Assembly (NCBI GenBank): GCA_963790575.1
Contig: CAWBPD010000007.1
Coordinates: 20,119-84,118, forward strand
Direction: 5' to 3'
From: CAVTSA01 sp963790575
Lineage (GTDB): Bacteria > Chloroflexota > Dormibacteria > Dormibacterales > Dormibacteraceae
Length of the DNA: 64,000 nucleotides
Each line of letters begins with the position of its first letter. The first letter of the stretch is position 1. A program made the translations under genes and the position numbers. Positions 15,825 through 23,513 of this stretch are shown one piece after another. The notes beneath the pieces were generated by a model, which saw only the letters and a list, made by a program, of their open reading frames with translations, made no database searches and had not been told where the DNA came from.

Positions 15825-15831
15825 GAGGGCC

Positions 15832-15945
15832 GCTGGTGCACAGTGCACGATCGGGTCCATCGAGGCGTGGGAAGACCCCCGTTGGTGCACCATCGGGCCC
15901 TTCGAGGCGTGGGATGACCCCCGTTGGTGCACCATCGGGCGCCCC
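15832..15945. repeat. Tandem repeats (about 42-49 bp) downstream of ppc
   Basis: Three units, each opening with GTTGGTGCAC or GCTGGTGCAC: 15832-15880 (49 bp), 15881-15922 (42 bp) and a partial 15923-15945. The 42-bp core runs from GTTGGTGCACCATCGGG to GGCGTGGGATGACCCCC. The same GTTGGTGCAC word forms the hairpin at 6346-6366. Confidence 0.8.
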
Positions 15946-15950
15946 ATGAG

Positions 15951-16014
15951 CCCCGTTTCGCACGGAGGGGCAGTCATCCGCGGCCCGATAGCATCCGTTC
16001 CGTGCGAAACGGGG
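15951..16014. repeat. 64-bp palindrome before the ABC permease gene
   Basis: Perfect 16-bp arms, CCCCGTTTCGCACGGA at 15951-15966 and its complement at 15999-16014. It ends 5 nt before the chosen start of the permease gene, so it could be the ppc terminator or act on permease translation. Confidence 0.7.
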
Positions 16015-16019
16015 GTAGC

Positions 16020-17651
16020 GTGCCCGACTTTACTGTGAGGGTCGTGGACGAGGCGCTGGCGCGGGAGGATCCGGGGCAGGTGCTGGCCGATCTGAGGACG
16101 GCGCGGGCGAGCCGGCACCCCCGGCCCAAGGGGATGCACGCGGCGGCGCTGATGGAGATGGCGATCGCCGGCTGGGCCGTGATCGCGGGCGTCCTCTGGC
16201 TGTTGGTCCAGGGCAACCGGGTGGCCCCGGCGACCCTGGTCGAGATCCGCCGCTACGGCCCCGCGATGATCGGCCTCGTGGCCTGGTTGATCCTGGTCGC
16301 GAGCATGCGCTCCGGCCTCAACGGCGGCCCCCTCTCTCCGGAGCGGGCCGATGTCCTTCATCTCCTGCTCGCGCCCATCCCCCGCGGCATCGTGCTGCGC
16401 CGGAACGCTCGCCGCTGGATCCTGGCCGGCGCGTTCGGCGGCATCTTGGTGGGCGCGACACTGGCCGGCGTCTCCGAGGCTCGCCTGGGTGGAAATGTCG
16501 GGTCGGCGACCGCCGGCTTGGTGTTCGCCTGGGGAATCTCCGGGCTGGTCGCGGGGCTGGTGATCGGTCTGCTCTCGGTCGCCCCCGGCATGACCGTGTC
16601 CGGCCTCCACGTCCCCTCGCCGGTGATCTGGGTGGTCGGCCTGGCGACACTGGCCTTGACCATCCTCGACCTGGTGCTCGGGACCATCTTCTCGCCCCTG
16701 ACCTGGATCGGCACCATCGCCATCTGGCCGCTGCATCCCGCGATCCCGATCGTGCTCCCCGCCCTGATCGCGGTGGCCGTGCTCGGACTCAGCGTGGTGG
16801 CGGTGATCGTGGGGCCAGGGGTGGCGACACCGGCCCTGGACCGGCGCGCGGGACTCGCCCAGCTGCTTCTCTTCACGGTGCAGCTGCTGGACCTGCGCGG
16901 CTTCCTCCGCCTGCGCATGGTGCTCGCCAACGAGCGGGCGCGGGACAAGCCCTGGCTGCGCCTGCCCTGGCCGCGCGCCCCCGGCTGGGCGATCTGGCAG
17001 CGGCACGTCCGCTCGCTCCTGCGCTGGCCGCTCTGGCGCATCGGCCGCGTAGCCGTCCTGGCGGCGCTCATCACCGGGTTGCTCGCGGTCACGGTCTCCG
17101 GCTCCTCCTACCTGATCCTGGGCGCGGGCGCGCTCGTCTACTTCCTGTGCATGGACCTCTTCGAACCCTGGTGGCAGGAGGTCGAGCACGGCGGGCTGAC
17201 CGAGCGGCTGCCGGTGGGGAGGCCGTGGCTCTTCCGCCGCCACCTGGTCGGTGCCCTGGTCTCGGGCTGCGTGCTGGGCGCGATCGTGGTGGTGGTGATG
17301 GCGATCGCCCGCGTGCCCGGTCAGGGTGCGGCGGTGGCGGCGATCACCGTGATCCCGGCCGCGCTGGGGGGGCTGCTGGGCGCGGCGGTGCGGGCGGGAG
17401 CTCCGGGCTCGCGGATGGAGCGGATCGCCGAGAACCTCTCCACGGTCACGCCCCAGGGGACGGTGGACTTCGGGGGCATGGCCCGGGCCGCCCGCATCAT
17501 CCTGCCTCTGGTTCCCGCCATCGTGGGGCTGGCGCCGGCGGCCGTGAGCGGCGGGCTGCAGCAGCGCCTGGTGGCGGCGGTGATCGCGATCGCGGTGGAG
17601 GTGGTCTGGTTCTTGTTCCTGCGGGTGCTCCCGTTGTTCGAGGTCGATTGA
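16020..17651 (+). CDS. ABC exporter permease, large membrane subunit
   Basis: A 543-residue polytopic protein. After a soluble N-terminal stretch (EALAREDPGQVLADLRTAR) there are about 10-12 hydrophobic helices arranged in pairs. It resembles large ABC-2-like permeases of Gram-positive bacteria (DUF6297-like), which pair with one separate ATPase. The next gene starts directly after the stop and encodes that ATPase. I chose the GTG at 16020 because upstream in-frame codons lie in the palindrome and repeats; the start is uncertain. The substrate is unknown. Confidence 0.75.
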   Translation: MPDFTVRVVDEALAREDPGQVLADLRTARASRHPRPKGMHAAALMEMAIAGWAVIAGVLWLLVQGNRVAPATLVEIRRYGPAMIGLVAWLILVASMRSGLNGGPLSPERADVLHLLLAPIPRGIVLRRNARRWILAGAFGGILVGATLAGVSEARLGGNVGSATAGLVFAWGISGLVAGLVIGLLSVAPGMTVSGLHVPSPVIWVVGLATLALTILDLVLGTIFSPLTWIGTIAIWPLHPAIPIVLPALIAVAVLGLSVVAVIVGPGVATPALDRRAGLAQLLLFTVQLLDLRGFLRLRMVLANERARDKPWLRLPWPRAPGWAIWQRHVRSLLRWPLWRIGRVAVLAALITGLLAVTVSGSSYLILGAGALVYFLCMDLFEPWWQEVEHGGLTERLPVGRPWLFRRHLVGALVSGCVLGAIVVVVMAIARVPGQGAAVAAITVIPAALGGLLGAAVRAGAPGSRMERIAENLSTVTPQGTVDFGGMARAARIILPLVPAIVGLAPAAVSGGLQQRLVAAVIAIAVEVVWFLFLRVLPLFEVD

Positions 17652-18362
<711 letters not shown>

Positions 18363-18372
18363 CCTCGGCCGC

Positions 18373-19683
18373 ATGGACATCGGGCTCGGTCTTCCCTCGA
18401 CCATCGCCGGCATCCCCGGCCGCCGCATCGTGGAGTGGGCGGCGGCCGCGGAGCGGGCCGGCTTCTCATCGCTGGGCACGATCGATCGGGTCGTCTACGG
18501 CAACCACGAGACGATTCCGACGCTCGCCGCGGCGGCTGCGGTCACCACCCGCGTCCGGCTGGTGACGTCGATCCTGATCGCGCCCTTCCGCGGCAACGGG
18601 ACGCTCCTGGCCAAGCAGCTGGCCTCAGTCGACAGCATCTCCGGCGGCCGGCTCACGGTGGGGATCGCGGTCGGCGGGCGCCAGGACGACTACGACGCGA
18701 CCGCCTCGCCCTTCCAGACCCGCGGCCGGCTCTTCGACCGGCAGCTGGCGGAGATGCGAGAGGTGTGGTCCGGGAGCCCGCGCGGGTTCGCGGGTGCCGT
18801 CGGCCCGGCTCCGGTCCAGGCGGGAGGTCCGCCCCTGCTGCTGGGCGGTGGCGCGGAGGCGGCGCTCCGTCGGATGGTCGAGTACGGCGCCGGCTGGATC
18901 TTCGGCGGCGGCGGCCCTGATGCCTTCAGGGGCGGTGCCGAGCGGGCTCGCCAGGCATGGCGACAGGGCGGGCGGCAGCGGGAGCCCCGGCTGGTCGCGC
19001 TCGCCTACGCGTCGCTGGGGGAGCGGGGCCAGGAACACGCGCGGAGCTATCTCGGGGACTACTACTCGTTCGGAGGCTTCGCGGACGCCGTCGTGGCCGG
19101 GGCCCTGACCACTCCCGACGCGGTGAGGGGGGCGGTGAGCGCCTTCCAGGCGGCAGGCTGCGACGAGCTGATCCTGTTCCCCTGCTCCGCGGACTTGCAG
19201 CAGGTAGACCTCATCGCCGCCGCCGTCATGGTGAGCGAGGCCGAGGCGGCGCCCGGCATCGAGGAGCGTGCGGGCCGGCCGGCCGCGGTGGTGGCCGCGG
19301 CCGTTATCTGCTTGGTCGCGGCGGGGTTCTGCGGGCTTGGCGTGCTGGCGGGTGTTGTCATCACCGTGCTCGGTGCCGAGGCACACGGCGCGGGTACGGA
19401 CTCGGGCCTCCTGATCAGCGCCGGCCTCGTGATCGTGGCCGTCTTCCTGGTGGTGGGGCTGCTGTACGTCCTCTGCGGCCGCGGGCTCCTGCGGGGCCGC
19501 CGAGCCTGGTACCTGGCGGCGCTGGGCCTGCTGTCTCTGAGCGTTGTGGTCGGCGTGGTGGGGTTCGCCCTCCAGCGCAACCTCTGGGACCTGCTCTGGC
19601 CGGTGGTCGACGTGGTCGCGATCGGACTCCTGGTGGGGACGCCACGGAGCCGTGCCTTCTTCCCGGCGCCGGCCGCTCCGTGA
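18373..19683 (+). CDS. LLM-class oxidoreductase fused to a four-helix membrane domain
   Basis: A 436-residue two-part protein. Residues 1-290 are a complete luciferase-like barrel (MDIGLGLPST; SGGRLTVGIAVGGRQDDY about 90-107; LLLGGGAEAALRRM about 155-168). After a short linker, residues 303-422 hold four transmembrane helices (about 303-333, 345-368, 379-400, 404-422). LLM enzymes are normally soluble and F420- or FMN-dependent. The membrane part could tether the enzyme near a lipid-soluble or exported substrate; the ABC exporter directly upstream fits such a link. No frameshift is needed to explain the fusion. A missed stop between two genes is possible but not seen. Confidence 0.8.
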   Translation: MDIGLGLPSTIAGIPGRRIVEWAAAAERAGFSSLGTIDRVVYGNHETIPTLAAAAAVTTRVRLVTSILIAPFRGNGTLLAKQLASVDSISGGRLTVGIAVGGRQDDYDATASPFQTRGRLFDRQLAEMREVWSGSPRGFAGAVGPAPVQAGGPPLLLGGGAEAALRRMVEYGAGWIFGGGGPDAFRGGAERARQAWRQGGRQREPRLVALAYASLGERGQEHARSYLGDYYSFGGFADAVVAGALTTPDAVRGAVSAFQAAGCDELILFPCSADLQQVDLIAAAVMVSEAEAAPGIEERAGRPAAVVAAAVICLVAAGFCGLGVLAGVVITVLGAEAHGAGTDSGLLISAGLVIVAVFLVVGLLYVLCGRGLLRGRRAWYLAALGLLSLSVVVGVVGFALQRNLWDLLWPVVDVVAIGLLVGTPRSRAFFPAPAAP

Positions 19684-19818
19684 TCAGCGCCCGATCGCCC
19701 GCCGCGCCGCGGACGCGGCCTCCGCGGCCCGAACGCGGCCACGTCGGTGGGCTGGGTCGCGAACGTGTTGGACCCGTGAGAGAGTCCCAGCGCCGCCAGA
19801 CGGACCATCGACCCGCGC

Positions 19819-20289
19819 TCAGTCCCGCACGGCCACGATCAGTTCGATCTCGACCGGCTGATTGTTGGGCAGGTTCGACGTACCGATGGCGCTGCGGGCA
19901 TGCTGCCCTCGCTCGGCGCCGAAGACCTCGATCATGAGATCGCTGAACCCATGCATCACCGCCGGCTGCTCGTGGAAGTCGTCGGCGCTGTTCACGAATC
20001 CGAGGGCCTTGACGATGCGGTCCACCCGGTCCAGGTCGCCCAGATGGTCCCGGATGCTGCGCAGGAGCTGGATGCCGGTGGCGCGGGCGGCCTGGTACGC
20101 GTCCTCCTCGCTCACCTCGGCGCCCACCCGGCCCCGATAGAGGAGCGTCCCGTCGTTGTCGCTCGGTCCGTGGCCGGAGACGAAGAGCAGGTTCTGGTGG
20201 CGCACGACCGGGATCAGCCCCTGGCCCCTCGCCACCTTGGTCGGGAGCTCGATCCCCAGCGCGCGGAGCTTTGCCTCGATGGCACCCAT
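19819..20289 (-). CDS. RidA-family protein
   Basis: A 156-residue RidA/YjgF-like protein of the longer subgroup. RidA hydrolyses reactive enamine/imine intermediates released by PLP enzymes. It carries the family fold, with LLFVSGHGPSDNDG, DLDRVDRIVKALGFVNS and the C-terminal PVEIELIVAVRD; the canonical Arg105 region reads ARSAIGTSNLPNNQPVE, where the active-site Arg of RidA itself is not conserved in the usual place. It is the last gene of an operon whose previous gene is a PLP enzyme, which fits a detoxifying role. It has a strong AGGAGGAA site. Confidence 0.85.
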   Translation of the reverse strand: MGAIEAKLRALGIELPTKVARGQGLIPVVRHQNLLFVSGHGPSDNDGTLLYRGRVGAEVSEEDAYQAARATGIQLLRSIRDHLGDLDRVDRIVKALGFVNSADDFHEQPAVMHGFSDLMIEVFGAERGQHARSAIGTSNLPNNQPVEIELIVAVRD

Positions 20290-20350
20290 GGGCGTGATTC
20301 CTCCTTGTGGTCGTCCTGTAGTCCTGGATGGCCGGGTCTGGTCTGAAGGG

Positions 20351-21472
20351 TCAGGCGCCGAGCAATTCTCGCAGCGCCGCCAGCACCACCTCGTCCTCGC
20401 CCGTCCGCAGGGTCTGGGGGTTGAGCGCGATCGCGTCCGCGCGGAAGGCAGAGACCGCGATCCGCGGCTCCCGATCCCACAGCGCGGCGATCAGCTGGTC
20501 GCGGTCGAGGCGAGCCTCGGGGCCCAGATGCACCACCGCCCGCCCGTGGGGCTGACCCGCTTCGCTGGGAAAGACTCGCTCCGCCCGCACACCGGCGACT
20601 CCGTCCAGGCTCTTGACCCAGCGTTCGACGGACGCTTCATACCCGGCGATCAGACCGGCCTCATCCTGCTCCAGCGCCCACTCGACGGCTGCGAGCAGAC
20701 CCATCATCTCCTCCTTGCCGACCTTCATCGGGCGACCGATCGCGTGGTTGGGGTTCCCGTTCGCCCGGCAGCCCTCGATGATCTCCCTGCGGCCCACCAC
20801 GAGCCCGCTCGCCTGGGGGCCGCGGAGCCCCTTGCCGCCGCTCAGGATGGCGGCGTCGGCACCGCAGTCACGTGTGAAGTGCCACAGGTTGGCGATCGGT
20901 GGGATCTGCGCCGCCGCATCGACGATCACGGGCACGCCCTGCCCGTGCGCCAGCTCGACGACCGGCTCCAGGGGAAGAGCGTCGACGGCGAAGTGGGCGC
21001 CGGCGAAGAAAAGGACGCAGGCGGTCCGTTCGCTCAGCGCCGCACGCAACGCCTCCCTTGAACCTTCGATCTCGACGATCCTGGCGCCCGTCTGGCGGGC
21101 CGCGAAGTCATACCCGTTGCGCTGCGCACGCTGGATGATCACTTCGTTACGCGGCAGTGAGCTGACGTCGGGGAGCACCGCCATCCGGTCGGGGTCGGTC
21201 CCGGCCAGACAGGCCGCGACGGTGAGCAGGATCCCGCCCGCCGCCCCGGAGGAGACGTAGGCGGCCTCGTTGCCGGTCACCTCGCTGAGGCGCTCACCCA
21301 CCTTGACCTGCAGCTCGTTGAGATCGACGAACTCCCCGGCGGCGCGGGTCATCGCCTCCAGCACCACCGGCGGCATCAGTGAGCCGCCCAGCTTGGTCAG
21401 GGTCGCGGCGGCATTGATGACGCCGCGAACGCCAAGGTCCGCGTAGCCCTCCCCGATCGCTGTCGTCGTCAT
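20351..21472 (-). CDS. SelA/DgaE-like PLP-dependent enzyme
   Basis: A 373-residue fold-type I PLP protein of the selenocysteine-synthase-like group. The PLP lysine lies in LSGGKGLRGPQASG (about 215-228); VIVDAAAQIPP (about 182-192) gives the Asp that contacts the pyridine nitrogen. Relatives include D-glucosaminate-6-phosphate ammonia-lyase DgaE and uncharacterised amino-acid lyases. A true SelA is unlikely because no selenocysteine gene is near and the protein lacks the SelA N-terminal domain. Its ATG overlaps the upstream stop by 4 nt. An ammonia-lyase reaction giving an enamine would explain the RidA gene 62 bp downstream. Confidence 0.83.
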   Translation of the reverse strand: MTTTAIGEGYADLGVRGVINAAATLTKLGGSLMPPVVLEAMTRAAGEFVDLNELQVKVGERLSEVTGNEAAYVSSGAAGGILLTVAACLAGTDPDRMAVLPDVSSLPRNEVIIQRAQRNGYDFAARQTGARIVEIEGSREALRAALSERTACVLFFAGAHFAVDALPLEPVVELAHGQGVPVIVDAAAQIPPIANLWHFTRDCGADAAILSGGKGLRGPQASGLVVGRREIIEGCRANGNPNHAIGRPMKVGKEEMMGLLAAVEWALEQDEAGLIAGYEASVERWVKSLDGVAGVRAERVFPSEAGQPHGRAVVHLGPEARLDRDQLIAALWDREPRIAVSAFRADAIALNPQTLRTGEDEVVLAALRELLGA

Positions 21473-22386
21473 CCCACGTCCCTCGCGAATCTGGTCATCG
21501 CCGGGACTCCGAGCCGCCCGGCCACCAACGCGTCCAGCCGGTCATGGTCGGTCCCACCCTGGAAGGTCATCGGGTAGCGGACCACCGGGCCGGCCAGGGC
21601 CCCCAGCAGCGGGGCCAGGAAAGCCTCGCTGTCGGCGCCCCCCTCCGCTCCCACGCTGACCAGGGTCTCGGCGCGCACGTCGGGCGCGTGGTGGAGCGGA
21701 TCCACCAGGGAGAGCGATCTCGCCACCTGCGCTTCCACCTGGGGCCGGAACCGGAGCCAGTCGTTCAATTCCTCGAGCGGGTACGCGCTGGAAAGCCGGC
21801 GAGCCTCGAGCGCGCGGTACAGCATGGGCCCGGCGTAGCGAACCAGCGAGAATCCGGGGCGTCGCGCCGCGGTGAGGAGCGCCAGGTCGTCACCCGCCAC
21901 GGCGACACGGCTCCGATCCACCTCCGGGCGGCCGAGGAGGAACTCCGCGCCGCGCAGACAGTCGGCCACGACCGCACGGTAGATGTAGGTCGCCCCCTCC
22001 TCGATCCCGAGCGTCAGCAAGCCCGGGTACGGCGCCACGAACGGGCTGTCCGCCAGGCGCTGCCCTCGGTGCATCAAGGTCAGTACGGCGTAGCGCAGCC
22101 GGTCGTTGTGGTCGGGCACATGGTTGACGCTCCCGTACCGCGGGACCTCATAGAGAGCCGGGAAGGGTCCTTCCCCGACGGGCACGCTGTAGTACCCGAA
22201 GAGCCGGTAGGGGCCGACGCCGGTGAGGCGGACCCGGTAGAGGGTGTAGGCGTCGCTGGAGCGCTCCGGCGCCGGCTCCATGGTGACCCGGGCCGCAATC
22301 GCCGCCAGCTCGCGGTCAACATCCTGCCAGTACGCGTCGAAGCCCTCGGGCCGGGTCAGGTTATCGGTGTCCTCCGCGACGCTCAT
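21469..22386 (-). CDS. CE7/AXE1-like hydrolase paralogue lacking the catalytic serine
   Basis: A 305-residue protein that aligns along its length with the upstream CE7-type esterase (FDAYWQDVDREL; FGYYSVPVGEGPFPALYEVP; YGSVNHVPDHNDRLRYAVLTLMHRGQ). At the nucleophile elbow it reads AVAGDDLAL (164-170, after VAV) instead of GxSxG, so the Ser is replaced by Asp. The catalytic Asp/His region is also altered, although a His remains in GGTDHDRLD. It may be a pseudo-enzyme that supports or binds for its neighbour. Both ends overlap their neighbours by 4 nt (ATGA). Confidence 0.75.
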   Translation of the reverse strand: MSVAEDTDNLTRPEGFDAYWQDVDRELAAIAARVTMEPAPERSSDAYTLYRVRLTGVGPYRLFGYYSVPVGEGPFPALYEVPRYGSVNHVPDHNDRLRYAVLTLMHRGQRLADSPFVAPYPGLLTLGIEEGATYIYRAVVADCLRGAEFLLGRPEVDRSRVAVAGDDLALLTAARRPGFSLVRYAGPMLYRALEARRLSSAYPLEELNDWLRFRPQVEAQVARSLSLVDPLHHAPDVRAETLVSVGAEGGADSEAFLAPLLGALAGPVVRYPMTFQGGTDHDRLDALVAGRLGVPAMTRFARDVG

Positions 22387-23348
22387 GCCACCCCTCCCGC
22401 CTCGATCAGCGACGCCGGCTCCAGATGTCGTGCCAGGAACTCCCTCACCCGGGCACCGACCCAGTGCGCGCCCGCGTCGTGGGCGCAGTGTGGGGTCGCG
22501 ATCAACTCCTTCTCGCAGCGCATCGCGGCGTGCACCGCATACCCGGTCTCCGGCGGGCAGACGTCGTCCTCCAGCCCGATGTACACGAGCATCGGGGCCT
22601 CGATCAGGCGGGCGAAGTTGATGCCGTCGAAGTAGGGCAGCGTCTCTTCGATCGCAGCCCTCTCCTCGGGATGCACGCGCAGGTGCTCGGTGATCTCGTG
22701 GTAGGGGTACGAGGTGGTGAGCCGGGCCGCGTCCAGGTAGCCGCACAGGTAGGGCGCGCCCGCGGCACCGCAGGCGATGCGGTCGCGGCGCAGCGCCGCG
22801 AGCACGATCGTCAGCGCCCCGCCCTGGCTCGATCCATGCACCCCGATGCGTTGGACGTCGACCTCGGGGCGCTCGGCAATGAAGTCCACCGCCCGGCAGG
22901 CGTCGGCGAAGAACGCGCGGTAGCCGTAGGTGTTCCGGTCGACGCTGTTCTCGCAGAGGAGACCCGGGTAGCGGGCGTCGACTTGAGACCGGGAGCGGAC
23001 TTTGCCACGCGGCGCCACCGCGAGCGCCGCGTAGCCAAGCTCCGCCCAGTCCTTGGGGATCACGGGATCCGAGATGTAGCCGGGGACGATCAGCAGTCCG
23101 GGATAAGGCCCGGGCACCACCTCCTGCCGCGGCCGGCTGTACCAGCCGGAGATGCGCACTCCGTCCAGGCTCGTGTAGTGGATGTCGAAGACCTCGACAC
23201 GGCTGGTGGAGCGCATCTCGTCCAGAGCCAGCTCGGCGTCGAGCGGCCACTTCTGGAGCTCTCGCAAGACCTCTGCCCAGTAGTCCTCGAAGTCGGCCGG
23301 CCTCGCCAGGGTGAGCTGGTAGTGCGCTGGGTCCCTCGGTTGTGCCAT
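22383..23348 (-). CDS. CE7-family acetyl esterase (AXE1 / cephalosporin-C deacetylase-like)
   Basis: A 321-residue alpha/beta hydrolase. The nucleophile elbow is GVHGSSQGGALT with Ser174; Asp261 or Asp262 lies in GLEDDVCPPE, and His287 or His290 near ATPHCAHD. The QGG after the serine and CPPET around the acid are CE7 hallmarks. CE7 enzymes deacetylate xylo-oligosaccharides and antibiotics; the co-transcribed PLP and RidA genes suggest a small acylated amino-compound instead. I chose the ATG at 23348 because AAGGAGG stands upstream and the longer frame is low-complexity. It is the first gene of a four-gene coupled operon. Confidence 0.87.
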   Translation of the reverse strand: MAQPRDPAHYQLTLARPADFEDYWAEVLRELQKWPLDAELALDEMRSTSRVEVFDIHYTSLDGVRISGWYSRPRQEVVPGPYPGLLIVPGYISDPVIPKDWAELGYAALAVAPRGKVRSRSQVDARYPGLLCENSVDRNTYGYRAFFADACRAVDFIAERPEVDVQRIGVHGSSQGGALTIVLAALRRDRIACGAAGAPYLCGYLDAARLTTSYPYHEITEHLRVHPEERAAIEETLPYFDGINFARLIEAPMLVYIGLEDDVCPPETGYAVHAAMRCEKELIATPHCAHDAGAHWVGARVREFLARHLEPASLIEAGGVA

Positions 23349-23513
23349 CGTGCCCCGCCTTTCCTCCTTCGGCCTACGCGAGCGCTTGCTGCGATCAGCT
23401 CGCCTGGGTGGTTCGCAACGCCTGCATGCGATTCTGCGCGAACGCGGGCATGTGTTGCCGGCAGCGACGACCGGCTCAGATGCGGGCACCGACGGCGGCG
23501 AGAGGCATCACCT

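Noticed and set aside
15696..17243. 515-codon minus-strand frame over the ABC permease
   Set aside because: Antisense shadow with highly repetitive Gln/Asp/His/Gly composition and no motif.
20351..21472. True selenocysteine synthase SelA
   Set aside because: No tRNA-Sec, selB or selD nearby, and the SelA N-terminal domain is absent; a SelA-like lyase is a better call.
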